A DNA stretch of 26,281 nt. It comes from Patescibacteria group bacterium UBA3291 (GTDB taxonomy: Bacteria; Patescibacteriota; Gracilibacteria; Absconditabacterales; Absconditicoccaceae). Positions 17,360-26,233 of this stretch are shown here, one piece after another (within the stretch, counting starts at the first letter, position 1; the number at the start of each line of letters is the position of its first letter). The stretch covers positions 1 to 26,281 of the forward strand of contig DETJ01000011.1 of NCBI GenBank assembly GCA_002361595.1, read 5' to 3'. The notes beneath the pieces were generated by a model, which worked only from the letters and a program-made list of their open reading frames with translations, was not told where the DNA came from and did not search any database. Both the position numbers and the translations under genes were made by a program.

Positions 17360-18289
17360 TTATAATATCTCCCATCACAATACATCCAACGACCAAGATG
17401 GAATTTCTTTTTTCACAATAGATTGAAGTCATACTTCCATATCTCAGTAATGTCCACGAACTGTAATCAAGTAATCTGAATATGGAATGTTATTACCTAT
17501 ACAGAAACTCACAGGGGTAGATCATCTGTTTTTAATAGTTAAATATTTACGTACTCATCCAATACTTCATATATGATCATTCAAAAACTTATTTATATCA
17601 TTTGAATAGTCTTTTCATTCATCATTTGGATTATCTTTTTTTCATTTTACAACGTGAATATTAGTCATATCATAATTGAATAGTCAAAACATTAAATCTC
17701 AACTAGGATTCTTATCAAATTTTATATTTTTGATTGCGCTATCGTCTAGTGGTTTTATGCCTCACACATATTCAGGATTTAAAATATTTTTTAGTCCTGA
17801 AGTATTATCCCTAAATAGAGATAGAACGATTCATCCTCATGGATTTTCTCCACTTTTTGGATCTAATGTGATTTTATTATCTTTGTCACAGTCATATCTT
17901 ACATCATCACCTATGATGTTAAAATTAGATTTAATTTCCATATTGAAATACGGTTTAGCTCATTCATATTCATTATCAGTTCATAAGAAGTTTTTAGCAA
18001 TTATTGTATTAAAATCTATTGAACCATCGTTTTTTTCTTCATTTTTAATTTCATCTTCAAATCAGTTTTCTCTATTGTATACTTCAGTTAATCATAGTTC
18101 TGTACCAGCTTTAGCCAAATAAAACGCTCTGAAATAATTAAATGTCATATTTCAGTATGTGATTAGATGTTGAATCTGACTAATTGAAAGTAGAGCAATT
18201 ACACTGCTGGCTAATAATATCAAAATCACTAGCAATGAGACATTACCTTTTAATCTTTTATTTCTGATTTTTGAGATGATTTTCTTCAT
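17360..18289 (-). CDS. PilX/GspK-like minor pilin component
   Basis: A 309-residue protein that starts with a basic stretch (MKKIISKIRNKRLKG), then NVSLLVILILLASSVIALLS, a hydrophobic helix, then IQHLITYGNMTFNYFRAFYLAKAGTELGL. The pattern of basic leader ending in Gly, helix without the canonical Glu5, then 'AFYLAKAGTE' is typical of PilX and GspK-type minor pilins (usually AxxxAEAGxE), which sit at the tip of the pilus or pseudopilus. The rest is a large soluble domain rich in Asp and Asn, with no recognised motif. Glycines are mostly TGA. It is the last gene of the pilus operon: its ATG begins one base after the preceding stop. Confidence 0.75.
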
Positions 18290-18290
18290 T

Positions 18291-18974
18291 TTATAGATTT
18301 AGATTAAAAAATAATTGCAATGGTTGATGTACATTATTAGTTCACTTTGCTTTATATAATGGAGAATATAAATGAATGAACATCCAGAATGCAGGTTGAT
18401 GAATATCATTAATTACAATACTTCATTCACTAGCATTATCAAAATAATTCTGATCAGTATCATAAGGAATGATTCTGAATCTTACTTTTGAAACAACTAC
18501 TTTCCCTGATGTATTTAATATTGTAGATTCTCCATCTTCATTTGCCAGAATTAATTTACAATCCACAAAATCCTGGATGTCTGGAACATTTCATTCTTCA
18601 TCAGTTTGAATGCTTCCATCTTCATTCAGTTTAAAATTTCAATCTAACTGTAAACAATTTCATTCAGTATGTATACTATATGATTTTCAGTCTCATCATT
18701 TTAGGAATAAAGTATCAACGTATCAATTCTTGCTTTCCAAATCATGAACATCATATTTATCATAATCTATAGTTGTTTCATCTGCGATAGATTGGAAAAT
18801 TTGTGTCAATATAAGAGATTCTTCTGATATATTTTTTTCTTGTTCTATTCTCAATGCTGTTTTTGAAATATTGATATATGATTCAGTCAAGACAACAGCT
18901 AAAATTCAGATGATAACCATTACGATTAGCATCTCAATCATTGTAAATCATTTCAGCTTAGTCTTTCTTATCAT
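18291..18974 (-). CDS. Type IV prepilin-like protein with Gly -1 site
   Basis: A 227-residue prepilin. Leader MIRKTKLKG is followed by FTMIEMLIVMVIIGILAVVL, the class III N-motif with Gly at -1, Phe at +1 and Glu at +5. The -1 Gly is a TGA codon, so a standard-code reading destroys the gene and its peptidase site. The mature part has two Cys in the centre that could form a disulfide loop. The fold could be that of a PilW/GspJ-type minor pilin, judging from length and place before the PilX-like gene. It lies 11 bases after the next upstream prepilin gene's stop. Confidence 0.85.
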
Positions 18975-18985
18975 TGTGTTAATAA

Positions 18986-19639
18986 TTAAAATAAAATATT
19001 ATCGTTAAATTCATAATTTCCAATGAATGTTTCCATTACTTTTTCTCATTTGAAGATTCATTTTTTATATAATACGTGAGATTCTATTTTCAATAATTTA
19101 TCATTTATCTCTCATTCGTCAGAATCGACACCTTTGATTGCTATATATCTTGCAAATCATGTCTCTTCACCATTATTTGAATCATGATTGTATACAAAAG
19201 TAGTACCATTATCTTGTGTATGTTTATAAATCTGATATGCTTCAAAGGTCTTTTCAAAATCTTCATCTTTTTTTAAATCTCAAATTTTACTGGTATCTGA
19301 TACATCGATAATTTTTATATATTTATCGTTATCTCCGATATCTAATTTTAAAACTTGATTTGGTTCAAAGAATTTAATACATCCATATTCAGGATCTAAA
19401 CTGTCTTTTCATTCAAATATACAGTTCCAAGGTAATTCTTTATGGTAATTTGCATCGCGTAAATTAAACATAAGTTCGATTCATTCACGAGCAAAAAATG
19501 CTGACTGAATTTGAGTATTTGCATACTCCTTATTTCTTAATGTTTGAGATAATCAATATAAAACAGTCAAAATTCCAATACAAAAAACCACAATAACAAT
19601 CAGAGTCTCGATTAATGTAAATGCTTTAGTCTTTTTCAT
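18986..19639 (-). CDS. Type IV prepilin-like protein with Ala -1 site
   Basis: A 217-residue prepilin. A six-residue leader MKKTKA is followed by FTLIETLIVIVVFCIGILTV, with Glu at +5 but Ala in place of Gly at the cleavage site. After the helix comes SAFFAREGIELMFNLRDANY, a segment typical of PilV/GspI-type minor pilins. Two Cys (NCIFEGKDS and GCIKFF) could form a disulfide. It is co-transcribed with its neighbours (23-base gap upstream, 11 downstream). Stop is TAA. Confidence 0.85.
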
Positions 19640-19662
19640 TGGATTTTTTATATCTTATAAAT

Positions 19663-20247
19663 TTATTTATCTATTTTATCAATCAATATATTACAATTTT
19701 CTTCAGATATTTCAGTCAGTCTACAATTTTTTTGTTTAATTTCAAAGCAATAATCCTTACTGTCATTCACGCGTGTAACTATGACTACGTTATTTTTGTT
19801 TTCTCATATTTCACAAGATATTTTGTACGGAGAATACTTAATGTTTACACTATTTTCTTCAGTAGGACTCGCACTATCAGCATTGAAAGTGAGATACTTT
19901 ATCTCGAAATGATCTGAAAAAGTATTTTCTATATCTTTGTCACTATGTCCTTTTTTTATAACATCGTATGTAAAATTAAATTTTTTTTCTCATTTTGTTA
20001 ATTTTACGTCCATTGTATTATACATTTTTCATGCAAAACTAGAGGATCATAAATTTCTAGAATAACGTGTTTGCATCTCTGCAAGAATTGATTCTTTTAC
20101 AGATTTATTTCTTACTTTCTGAATTTGCTGTCCAGATAGACCTACAGTAAACATCAGCAGAATTCCCATGATTATCAAAACTATTATCATCTCAACTAGA
20201 GTGAATGCTTTACATGATATGTTCTTATTTTTTCTTTCTTTAATCAT
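19663..20247 (-). CDS. Type IV prepilin-like protein, probable pilin
   Basis: A 194-residue prepilin. The leader MIKERKNKNISCKA is followed by FTLVEMIIVLIIMGILLMFT, with Glu +5 and Ala at -1. It has the canonical long hydrophobic helix, then a soluble domain that may have disulfides (Cys in KISCEIG, DYCFEI, NCRLTE and NCNILI). It lies directly after pilC, where the first prepilin of such an operon is often found. It may be a GspH/FimT-type minor pilin or the main subunit; the sequence does not decide. The first third (to residue 66) reads without TGA; the rest needs TGA as Gly. Confidence 0.85.
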
Positions 20248-20282
20248 AGGGTTGGTTGTTATTCAAATCAATTAAAATCTGA

Positions 20283-21434
20283 TTAGATTCCAGCAGAATC
20301 CATTACAGCAAAGATTAGACTAAATACTCAAAGAGCAATCAACAAAACGATTCATCATACAAAGATTAATATGAAAGGTTCGATTGCTTTAGAGAAATTC
20401 TTGATAGAATTATCTAGTTCTTCCTGATAAATATCAATAATATTTTGCATGGCATTTTCTAGGTTAGCAGTTTCCTCTCATACCTTCAATAAAACTGATA
20501 CATTAGAAGGAACTATATCAGTATGTTGGCTAATAGGCTCGTATAAACTTTTACCTAGAGATATGTCAGCAAGTACGTGTTCAATCATAGATTGATATAG
20601 AGGAATTTTTAATACATCACGCAAAAGTCTGAATGTATCTACGTAATCCATACCACTTGAAACCATTAATTTCATGTATCTAGCCCATTTAATCAAATAA
20701 TAAGATCTAGTCATATTTCATAGTATAGGTAAGTTGAGCATAGCTTTATACATTTGTTTTTTACCTTTTTCTGTTGCAGAATATGTAATTATCAAAAGAA
20801 TAAATAGAATACCAAACACTATAATTTCTTTTCGATATAATTTTATAAAGTCGGAGAATGATTTTAGTATCATAGTAATCTTTGGCATTTCAGCTACAGA
20901 GCTACTTAATGTATCAAATATTCCAGGTAAGACAAAACCAAACAAATATATAACAGCAGCAATTGCAATTACTATCAAAATAGCTGGATAAGTTAGGGCT
21001 CCGACATATTTTTGTCTAATATCACTTAAATATGCATATTCTTCAGCTAATGATTGTAATACATTAGGGAGATTTCCACTTACTTCTCACGTTCTAATAA
21101 TTGCGGCATCTCATTCATCGAAATATTCAGGTAATCTACTAATAGCATAAGATAATTCTTTACCATTATCCAGATATCTAGAAATATCTTTAGCAACTCT
21201 TTTTACAGCGGCATTATCTGATGTCTTATAGATAGTTTTCATAGCTTCCATTAAAGATACTCAACCTTTCATCATGTAAACTAATTCTTTATAGAAAAGA
21301 ATTTTGTCTTTTCATGAGAATGTAGATTTGTCTGATGAATTTAGAAAGTATTCAATAATCTGGTCCATAAAACTTCTTTTGGACATAATTTTATCTAAAT
21401 CATATCATTCTGCCTTTGGATTTTTTTCGGTCAT
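20283..21434 (-). CDS. pilC: Type IV pilus inner-membrane platform protein PilC/GspF
   Basis: PilC is the membrane platform on which pilins are assembled, driven by a PilB-type ATPase. The 383-residue product (usual about 400) has two T2SF repeats. The first is FYKELVYMMKGGVSLMEAM with YAISRLPEYFDEGDAAIIR, TGEVSGNLPNVLQSLAEEY and a helix near 170-195 (LTYPAILIVIAIAAVIYLFG). The second is YYLIKWARYMKLMVSSGMDY with SVLLKVGEETANLENAMQNI and the final helix (FILIFVGGIVLLIALGVFSL). At least eight conserved glycines are TGA, which cuts a standard-code reading into two or more pieces. It is third in the operon, after the PilN/PilO-like genes and before three prepilins. No motor ATPase is in the window. 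Confidence 0.95.
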
Positions 21435-21470
21435 TTTTGATAGTTTGGTATAAATTAAATTATTAAATAA

Positions 21471-22478
21471 TTATTCTTCCAAAGCTTGTTTAAGTTCCTG
21501 GTATAGAGAATCAAAATCTCAAGATTCACCTGCTTCTTGTTCATTATTTTGAGTATCTTCTAAATCTAAATCATCATCAGAATTGGTGTTAGAATCATTA
21601 TTATGATTGTTTTCTTCACATTCTACCTTATCATTAAATTTTTCATCATGATAATAATAAGCTATCATTTCAATATCTGTAACTTGAGGTTCATCTTTAG
21701 TTACGATATCATAAGAAACAGTTTGAATTTTGTATAAAATACGATCTTCTCAGTTGTCAATCAATTTCTTTTCTATATTATACAGGAATCATATTAGGTC
21801 TTCTACTGTCGAGAATTCAATTTCTACATCAACTGTTACCTGGAAGAAATGATCATCTCATTTGTTTACAGGTTCAGGATCCCCAATTTCAATTCTTAAG
21901 ATGTCTCATACCTTATTCTTATCTCATCATTCTATTTCTTTTTTGATTAGATATTCGTTTAAATTTTTAAGAACTCTTTTTTCATCTACTGGCATTTTCT
22001 TATTATAAAGAGAATGTAATTGTAGATATGATAGTGGAATACTAAAATCATAAGTTGCATCATCTCATTCTCATTTTTTCCATGATTCTGGTAAAGTACT
22101 ACAGTCCTCATTTTCATTTAAACATTTTTTGAGAGCTTCTTCGTTTGTTACGACTCAGTCAGCTTCATCACATAAATATTTCATATCATTATTTGCAATC
22201 TCGATATTCTTTTCTACATCATTTAGCTGAACTTTAGTCTGACTATATGTATCCCTACTAGTATTATAATCAGTATTAGCATTAGGAATGAATTTGAATA
22301 TAAGAGCAGCAATAAAAATTAGTAACAAAACGATGTATACCTTGTATTTTGCTGTTACAATTCTAATCCTTGATATTGAAGCGTCTTTATCGTTACCTTG
22401 TTTCTCAGTAACCTTTCTATCAGAATTACTTGTTTTGTCATCCTGTAGAAGTCTTTGCATAATTTCATTATTTTCCAT
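21471..22478 (-). CDS. PilO-like pilus assembly protein
   Basis: A 335-residue bitopic membrane protein. The cytoplasmic N-terminus (about 45 residues) is charged. One helix follows (YIVLLLIFIAALIFKFIP, about 48-66), then a coiled-coil segment (TYSQTKVQLNDVEKNIEI), then an alpha/beta ferredoxin-like domain: YDFSIPLSYLQLHSL, then HFFQVTVDVEIEFSTVEDLIG and IQTVSYDIVTKDEP. This order (N-terminal helix, coiled coil, small alpha/beta domain) is that of PilO and PilN. The end is a disordered acidic Asn/Asp tail (DSNTNSDDDLDLEDT). Its start overlaps the preceding gene by 11 bases, so both are translated from one message. Assignment is by architecture and position, not by clear sequence identity. Confidence 0.7.
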
Positions 22479-23019
22479 TGTTAATTACGTTAGCAGTTAA
22501 AGTAAAATTATATCATAATTCTCATTCAGACTTTTCATAAGTCTTGATAGAGATATTATTCAAGAAATCTAATTCCTCAAATTGTTCTATTAGTCATTTT
22601 TTTGAATTAGCTCATTGATATAGTATACGTAAATTTGTAACATATCCATCTAGACGAATCTCTTCCAATGAAATCTCAAAGTTTGAGAATGCAATATTGA
22701 ATGTATCAGATCTATCTACATCTAATAAATCACCAAAGATTGCCATAATTGCATTGATGTGATCAGACCAAGGCATCATTAGATTAGTTTTTTCCATCTC
22801 TTGGATATACTGTAGCTTATTATATCCTGGTTTATCAGAGAAACTTGCTAATTCAGCTTTTTTAACATCAATTTCTTCTTGAAGATTGGAAATATTGTAT
22901 TCCGTGTACATATCGGAAAGTTTTAGATATCCCCATACTCATAATAAAACCAAGAATGCAAAAAATACACACCAAAAGTACATTTTGTAGTTCGTGGTCT
23001 GTTGTTTTTGTGTTGCCAT
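22468..23019 (-). CDS. PilN-like pilus assembly protein, first gene of the operon
   Basis: A 183-residue bitopic membrane protein. A short polar start (MATQKQQTTNYKM) is followed by one helix (YFWCVFFAFLVLLGVWGYLK), a coiled coil (NISNLQEEIDVKKAELASFS) and a small domain that ends FTLTANVINNGK. In the middle PWSDHINAIMAIFGDLLDVD followed by IAFSNFEISLEEIRLDGYVT is like the PilN domain, where a helix is followed by 'I..xSLxLxG..V'. With the PilO-like gene, it would form the alignment complex that links the platform to outer parts. It is the promoter-proximal gene (23053-23081). It overlaps the next gene by 11 bases. Confidence 0.7.
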
Positions 23020-23024
23020 GAATA

Positions 23025-23057
23025 ATACTTAAGAATAAAATTTTCACTCTTAAGTAT
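23025..23057. promoter_or_regulatory. Perfect inverted repeat over the pilus promoter start
   Basis: ATACTTAAGA (23025-23034) and TCTTAAGTAT (23048-23057) are exact reverse complements, 13 bases apart. The distal arm overlaps the -10 box and the predicted start lies in the spacer. Placement suits a repressor operator; in RNA only the proximal arm would be present, so a hairpin is unlikely to form in the message. Confidence 0.55.
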
Positions 23058-23081
23058 ATTCACTTTTTATAAAAAATGCAA
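23053..23081 (-). promoter_or_regulatory. Promoter of the type IV pilus operon
   Basis: On the minus strand TTGCAT, 17 bases, TATACT. Predicted start near 23046, about 27 bases before the first ATG at 23019. It lies just past the end of rsmG in the same direction. Confidence 0.6.
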
Positions 23082-23098
23082 ATTTTGGGGGACTTTTT

Positions 23099-23671
23099 TT
23101 ATTTCCTTAAAACATATATCACTCTCTCAATATCTCAATCAAACAATTGATACTTATATTCAGTTTCAAGAATGAGTTTTCTCTTTTTAGCTTCATTTAA
23201 TAAAACTTCTTTCTCTTCATTATTTACTTGTTTCATCAAGGCGATTTTTCATCATTTTTTGACTAGGGGAGTGGCTCGATTTAATAATTTATCTGAATAA
23301 GCAACGGCACGTGCTGTAACTAAATCAAAAGTCTGTCATTTTATTTCTTCTATCCTAGTTCGCATCATTTCTACATTTTCCACTCCTAATTCATCCAAAA
23401 TCTCTCAAACAGCGATAGTTTTTTTTCTCACAGAATCAATTCATACAAAATTACACTCAGGATGAGAAATTGCTAAAGGCATCAAAGGAAATCCTCCTCC
23501 AGTTCAGATATCTGCGATTTTCATTCACTCTTTCCGGTCAATTATTTTTTCCAATTCCAAACTATCTTGAATATGTTTTATTCTCACTCAATCCTCATCA
23601 CGGATAGCAGACAGATTTATTTGCTTATTTTTTTCTAAAAATGCATTAATTAATTTATCCCAAGTTTGCAT
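23099..23671 (-). CDS. rsmG: 16S rRNA (guanine-N7) methyltransferase RsmG
   Basis: RsmG (GidB) methylates G527 of 16S rRNA at N7 using SAM. The 190-residue product has the family's N-terminal WDKLINAFLEKNKQINLSAI (normal NLT), HIQDSLEL (normal H..DSL), the SAM motif IADIGTGGGFPLMPLAI with MPLAISHPECNFVGIDSVRKK, and later VTARAVAYSDKLLNRATPLV followed by KKGGKIALMKQ. Lengths match the family (about 200). Glycines in the SAM loop are partly TGA. It begins one base after the stop of the upstream gene, so it belongs to the same operon as the HEPN-CBS gene. Stop is TAA. Confidence 0.93.
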
Positions 23672-23672
23672 A

Positions 23673-24470
23673 TTATGAATTTAATGAGTTAAAAATTCTA
23701 ACTCCTTTATTCTTTTCTTGCCAACGTTCAAATTTAGCTTTGGTATTATGAAGTTTTAATTGTTCCTTTCTTGAGTTTAGTATTCATGCAAAAAAATTGT
23801 TATGTAATTCTTGTGAAGATGGATTAAAATCTCATTCTTCCAGTATATGTCATTTTACAGCAATATCAAAAATGGTATCATTTTCACTGAAAGAATTTAC
23901 AGGCACAGATATTGTACTTTCAGTTTTTATAGCATGACCAACTTTGTTTGTATATGATCATTGGTAAATGAATACATTATTATCATGAGCATAATCTATG
24001 ATGATTGGCTCATGACCTGCTACATTAATATGAATAAAAGCATGAACACTATTAATATTCAATTTCAAAAGATTAAAAATTTCAACACATAATTCCATTT
24101 TTTCAGATAGATGAGGAAACTCTTTTTTTAATTTATTGATTAAATACAAAGTCTGAGAAATGCAGGGATTCATATACAAAACTCATTTTCATTCTTTGAC
24201 TCTATTTTCCAAATCTGATGCAGAATGATTGCATACATTATCTATTTCAGGATTGGTTCAATCAGGTAAATTAGCAAAGTATTCTTTTTTGAGAAAATTA
24301 TGTGTAATTATACTTTCTATATTTCCAACCAAAGCTTCGTATTCTTTTTTTATTAATTCTGATTTTTTATTTTCAGACAAAACTTTCCCCAAATCTGATT
24401 TACTTTTAGGCTCTTGTATGGGATGCTTTTTATTATTTAATTCTGGATTATCCTTTTTATTTAAATTCAT
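23673..24470 (-). CDS. Hypothetical protein, possible transglutaminase-like fold
   Basis: A 265-residue cytoplasmic protein I do not firmly recognise. The N-terminal ~70 residues are charged and probably flexible (KHPIQEPKSKSDLGK). The middle holds a pattern that recalls papain-like transglutaminases: Cys103 in NPCISQTLYLINKLKK at the head of a helix, then HAFIHINVAGHEPIIIDYA with His143 and Asp159 (compare 'HxWxEV...W..DP'). Spacing of Cys to His (40 residues) and His to Asp (16) is near that of the fold. The C-terminal ~90 residues are helical and basic. It lies between the HEPN-CBS gene (76 bases upstream) and rsmG (1 base downstream), so the three are probably one operon. The fold is inference; the gene is real because its codons use TGA at glycine-like places. 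Confidence 0.7.
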
Positions 24471-24546
24471 ACTTAATCTTCAGGTTAAAATCGATTATAA
24501 TTAATAAATAAATCGTCAAAAAAAATCAACATAAAATATTTAAAAA

Positions 24547-25323
24547 TTACATTACAAAATCATCAATCAATGCGATATCATTTCATGACATCATTCAGAT
24601 TATTTTTTCTTTGGACGTTCAATTCTTAGTGATAAACATCGCACCAAGTCATTTTCACTTTCTCTTTCTGGTCGTAAAAATTTCATCAGCCTGATACATA
24701 TTTATATTACTACTTACAAACATATAATCTTTAATCGCTGTGGAAATATGTAAATGTTCTACTCTCACTTTGGATAAATCGATAAAATTCTGATCAAGCA
24801 TTTCATTAGCAATTCGTTGAAGGATTCCACTTTCAGTTATCACTCATAGAAATTCTTCTTCATCGTTATAAACTGGAATATATGTATATCAATCAGATTT
24901 TATATTTTTCAAAACTTCTGAAACTTTATCTCACAAATGAACGCTGTAAACTTCCTTTCTAAAATAATCAACACATAGAGGAGGTTCTACAATCTTTTCA
25001 ATAAATTCTGAAAGTTTAGCAATTGCACGTTCAGTTGGAATAGCATAAAGATATTCATCCACTTTCAATCCGTGAGCAATATGATTTCTAAGTTCTCCGA
25101 AATATTTCAATTCACTCAAATGTAATCTTACAAACCAAGAAATAGCAAATTTTCATTCGCTGATTTGTTTGAGCTTATCGTTATATGGCATAAATCTATC
25201 AGTTTCTACTAATGTATCAAAGTATTTATCCAACTCGTTAAATAAAGAAAGATAACGCATAACGATGGCTTGTTCTTCCTTTTCTTTTTCGCTCAGATTC
25301 TCTGTTTTTTCTGTATCTACCAT
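24547..25323 (-). CDS. HEPN-like domain fused to a CBS-domain pair
   Basis: A 258-residue soluble protein. Residues about 18-125 are helical and contain ELRNHIAHGLK, with R79-N80-x3-H84, the R-x4-6-H motif of HEPN domains. HEPN proteins are often RNases or toxin/effector partners. Residues about 125-258 look like two CBS repeats: VHLGDKVSEVLKNIKSDGYT with YIPVYNDEEEFLGVITESGI is a textbook CBS unit, and a second one follows (SVHLHISTAIKDYMF-like start, end FITKNGTSKEKIIGMMSGND). CBS pairs bind adenosine nucleotides such as AMP, ATP or SAM, or c-di-nucleotides. The fusion suggests ligand-controlled RNA binding or cleavage, as inference. It is the first gene of a three-gene operon ending with rsmG and diverges from rplI. 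Confidence 0.75.
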
Positions 25324-25361
25324 AAGTTTTTACAAAGTATAGTAAAAATTCTGACACCTTA

Positions 25362-25389
25362 ATTATAGTCAAAATTTTTATTTTTGCAA
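25362..25389 (-). promoter_or_regulatory. Promoter of the HEPN-CBS operon
   Basis: On the minus strand TTGCAA, 16 bases, TATAAT; predicted leader about 32 bases. Lies back to back with the rplI promoter. Confidence 0.6.
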
Positions 25390-25397
25390 AAAAACCG

Positions 25398-25425
25398 TTG
25401 CATTTTTTCAAAGAATCATTATACC
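25398..25425 (+). promoter_or_regulatory. Promoter of rplI
   Basis: TTGCAT, 16 bases, TATACC, ending about 38 bases before the ATG at 25464. The two -35 boxes of the divergent promoters (TTGCAA and TTGCAT) are only 8 bases apart. Confidence 0.55.
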
Positions 25426-25463
25426 TCAAAACTGACAAATATTTTATTTTTTAGTGTTCAGAG

Positions 25464-26084
25464 ATGGCAAAAAGATCTACAGCAAACAGAACAATTGAAG
25501 TTATTATGCTCCAAAATGACAAACATTTAGGAGAAAAATATGAAATTGTTAGAGTTAAACCTATTTTCGCTAGAAATGTATTATTCCCAAATAAGATAGC
25601 AATTCTTGCAGACAAAGAAGCAAAAAATAATTATGCTCAAAAAATGGAAGCTGCAAAAATCAGCAGAGAAAAGAAAGCTGCTTCACTTGAAGATTTGTTC
25701 TCAAAAATCACTGCAGATGGTGGAATTGAAATCACTAGGAAAGCTAATAAAGACAATACATTATATGCAAAAGTTGATGAAAACGATATCGCTGAAAAAA
25801 TTAAGGAAGTTTACGGAATTGAGGTTGAATCTCACTTATTCAAACTTAAGAAAAAGTTGAATGAAGTGGGAACTTATCCAGTAGTATTTACTTACAATGA
25901 GCTTAAAAGAGAAGTTGTAGTTAAGATCATAGCTGAAGTTGATAAGAATGCTAAGAAAGAGGAAGAAAAAGAAGAAGTTAAAGAAGTAGTAAAGACTAAA
26001 GAAGAAATTAGAGCTGAACGTGAAGCTGCTAAAGCTAAAGAAAAAGCTGAAAAAATCGCTAAATTAAAGGAAAAATATAAGTAA
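25464..26084 (+). CDS. rplI: 50S ribosomal protein bL9 with extended C-terminal tail
   Basis: bL9 is a two-domain protein of the large subunit that helps keep ribosomes spaced and in frame. The 206-residue product has an N-terminal extension (MAKRSTANRT), then the N-domain IEVIMLQNDKHLGEKYEIVR followed by PIFARNVLFPNKIAILADKE (normal VILLxDVxxLGKKGdvVeVkdGYaRNFLIPxGxAvxA), the long connecting helix, and the C-domain (TADGGIEITRK-like, then KLNEVGTYPVVFTYNELKRE). The usual length is about 150 residues. The extra ~45 residues are a K/E/A-rich helical tail (KKEEEKEEVKEVV). All its glycines are GGN; no TGA is used. It is followed by a terminator and seems to be transcribed alone. Confidence 0.93.
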   Translation: MAKRSTANRTIEVIMLQNDKHLGEKYEIVRVKPIFARNVLFPNKIAILADKEAKNNYAQKMEAAKISREKKAASLEDLFSKITADGGIEITRKANKDNTLYAKVDENDIAEKIKEVYGIEVESHLFKLKKKLNEVGTYPVVFTYNELKREVVVKIIAEVDKNAKKEEEKEEVKEVVKTKEEIRAEREAAKAKEKAEKIAKLKEKYK

Positions 26085-26101
26085 TATTAATTCTTACATA
26101 A

Positions 26102-26133
26102 AAATTGTCGCTTGAAAAAGTGGCAATTTTTTT
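26102..26133 (+). terminator. Terminator of rplI
   Basis: AAATTGTCGCTT pairs with AAGTGGCAATTT through 12 pairs (two of them G-U) around a GAAA loop, followed by a T-run. It lies 17 bases past the rplI stop. Confidence 0.85.
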
Positions 26134-26233
26134 AACAACATTTACATTGCTTTTCTTGATATAAATCAGCTTTTTTGTATAAGTTATCTTGATATTTTTG
26201 AAATAAATTTTATGCAAACTTAAAAACTAAAAT

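Noticed and set aside
20478..20978. Two separate small membrane-protein genes in the pilC region.
   Set aside because: They are one frame split by TGA; together with flanking sequence they give a full-length PilC/GspF.
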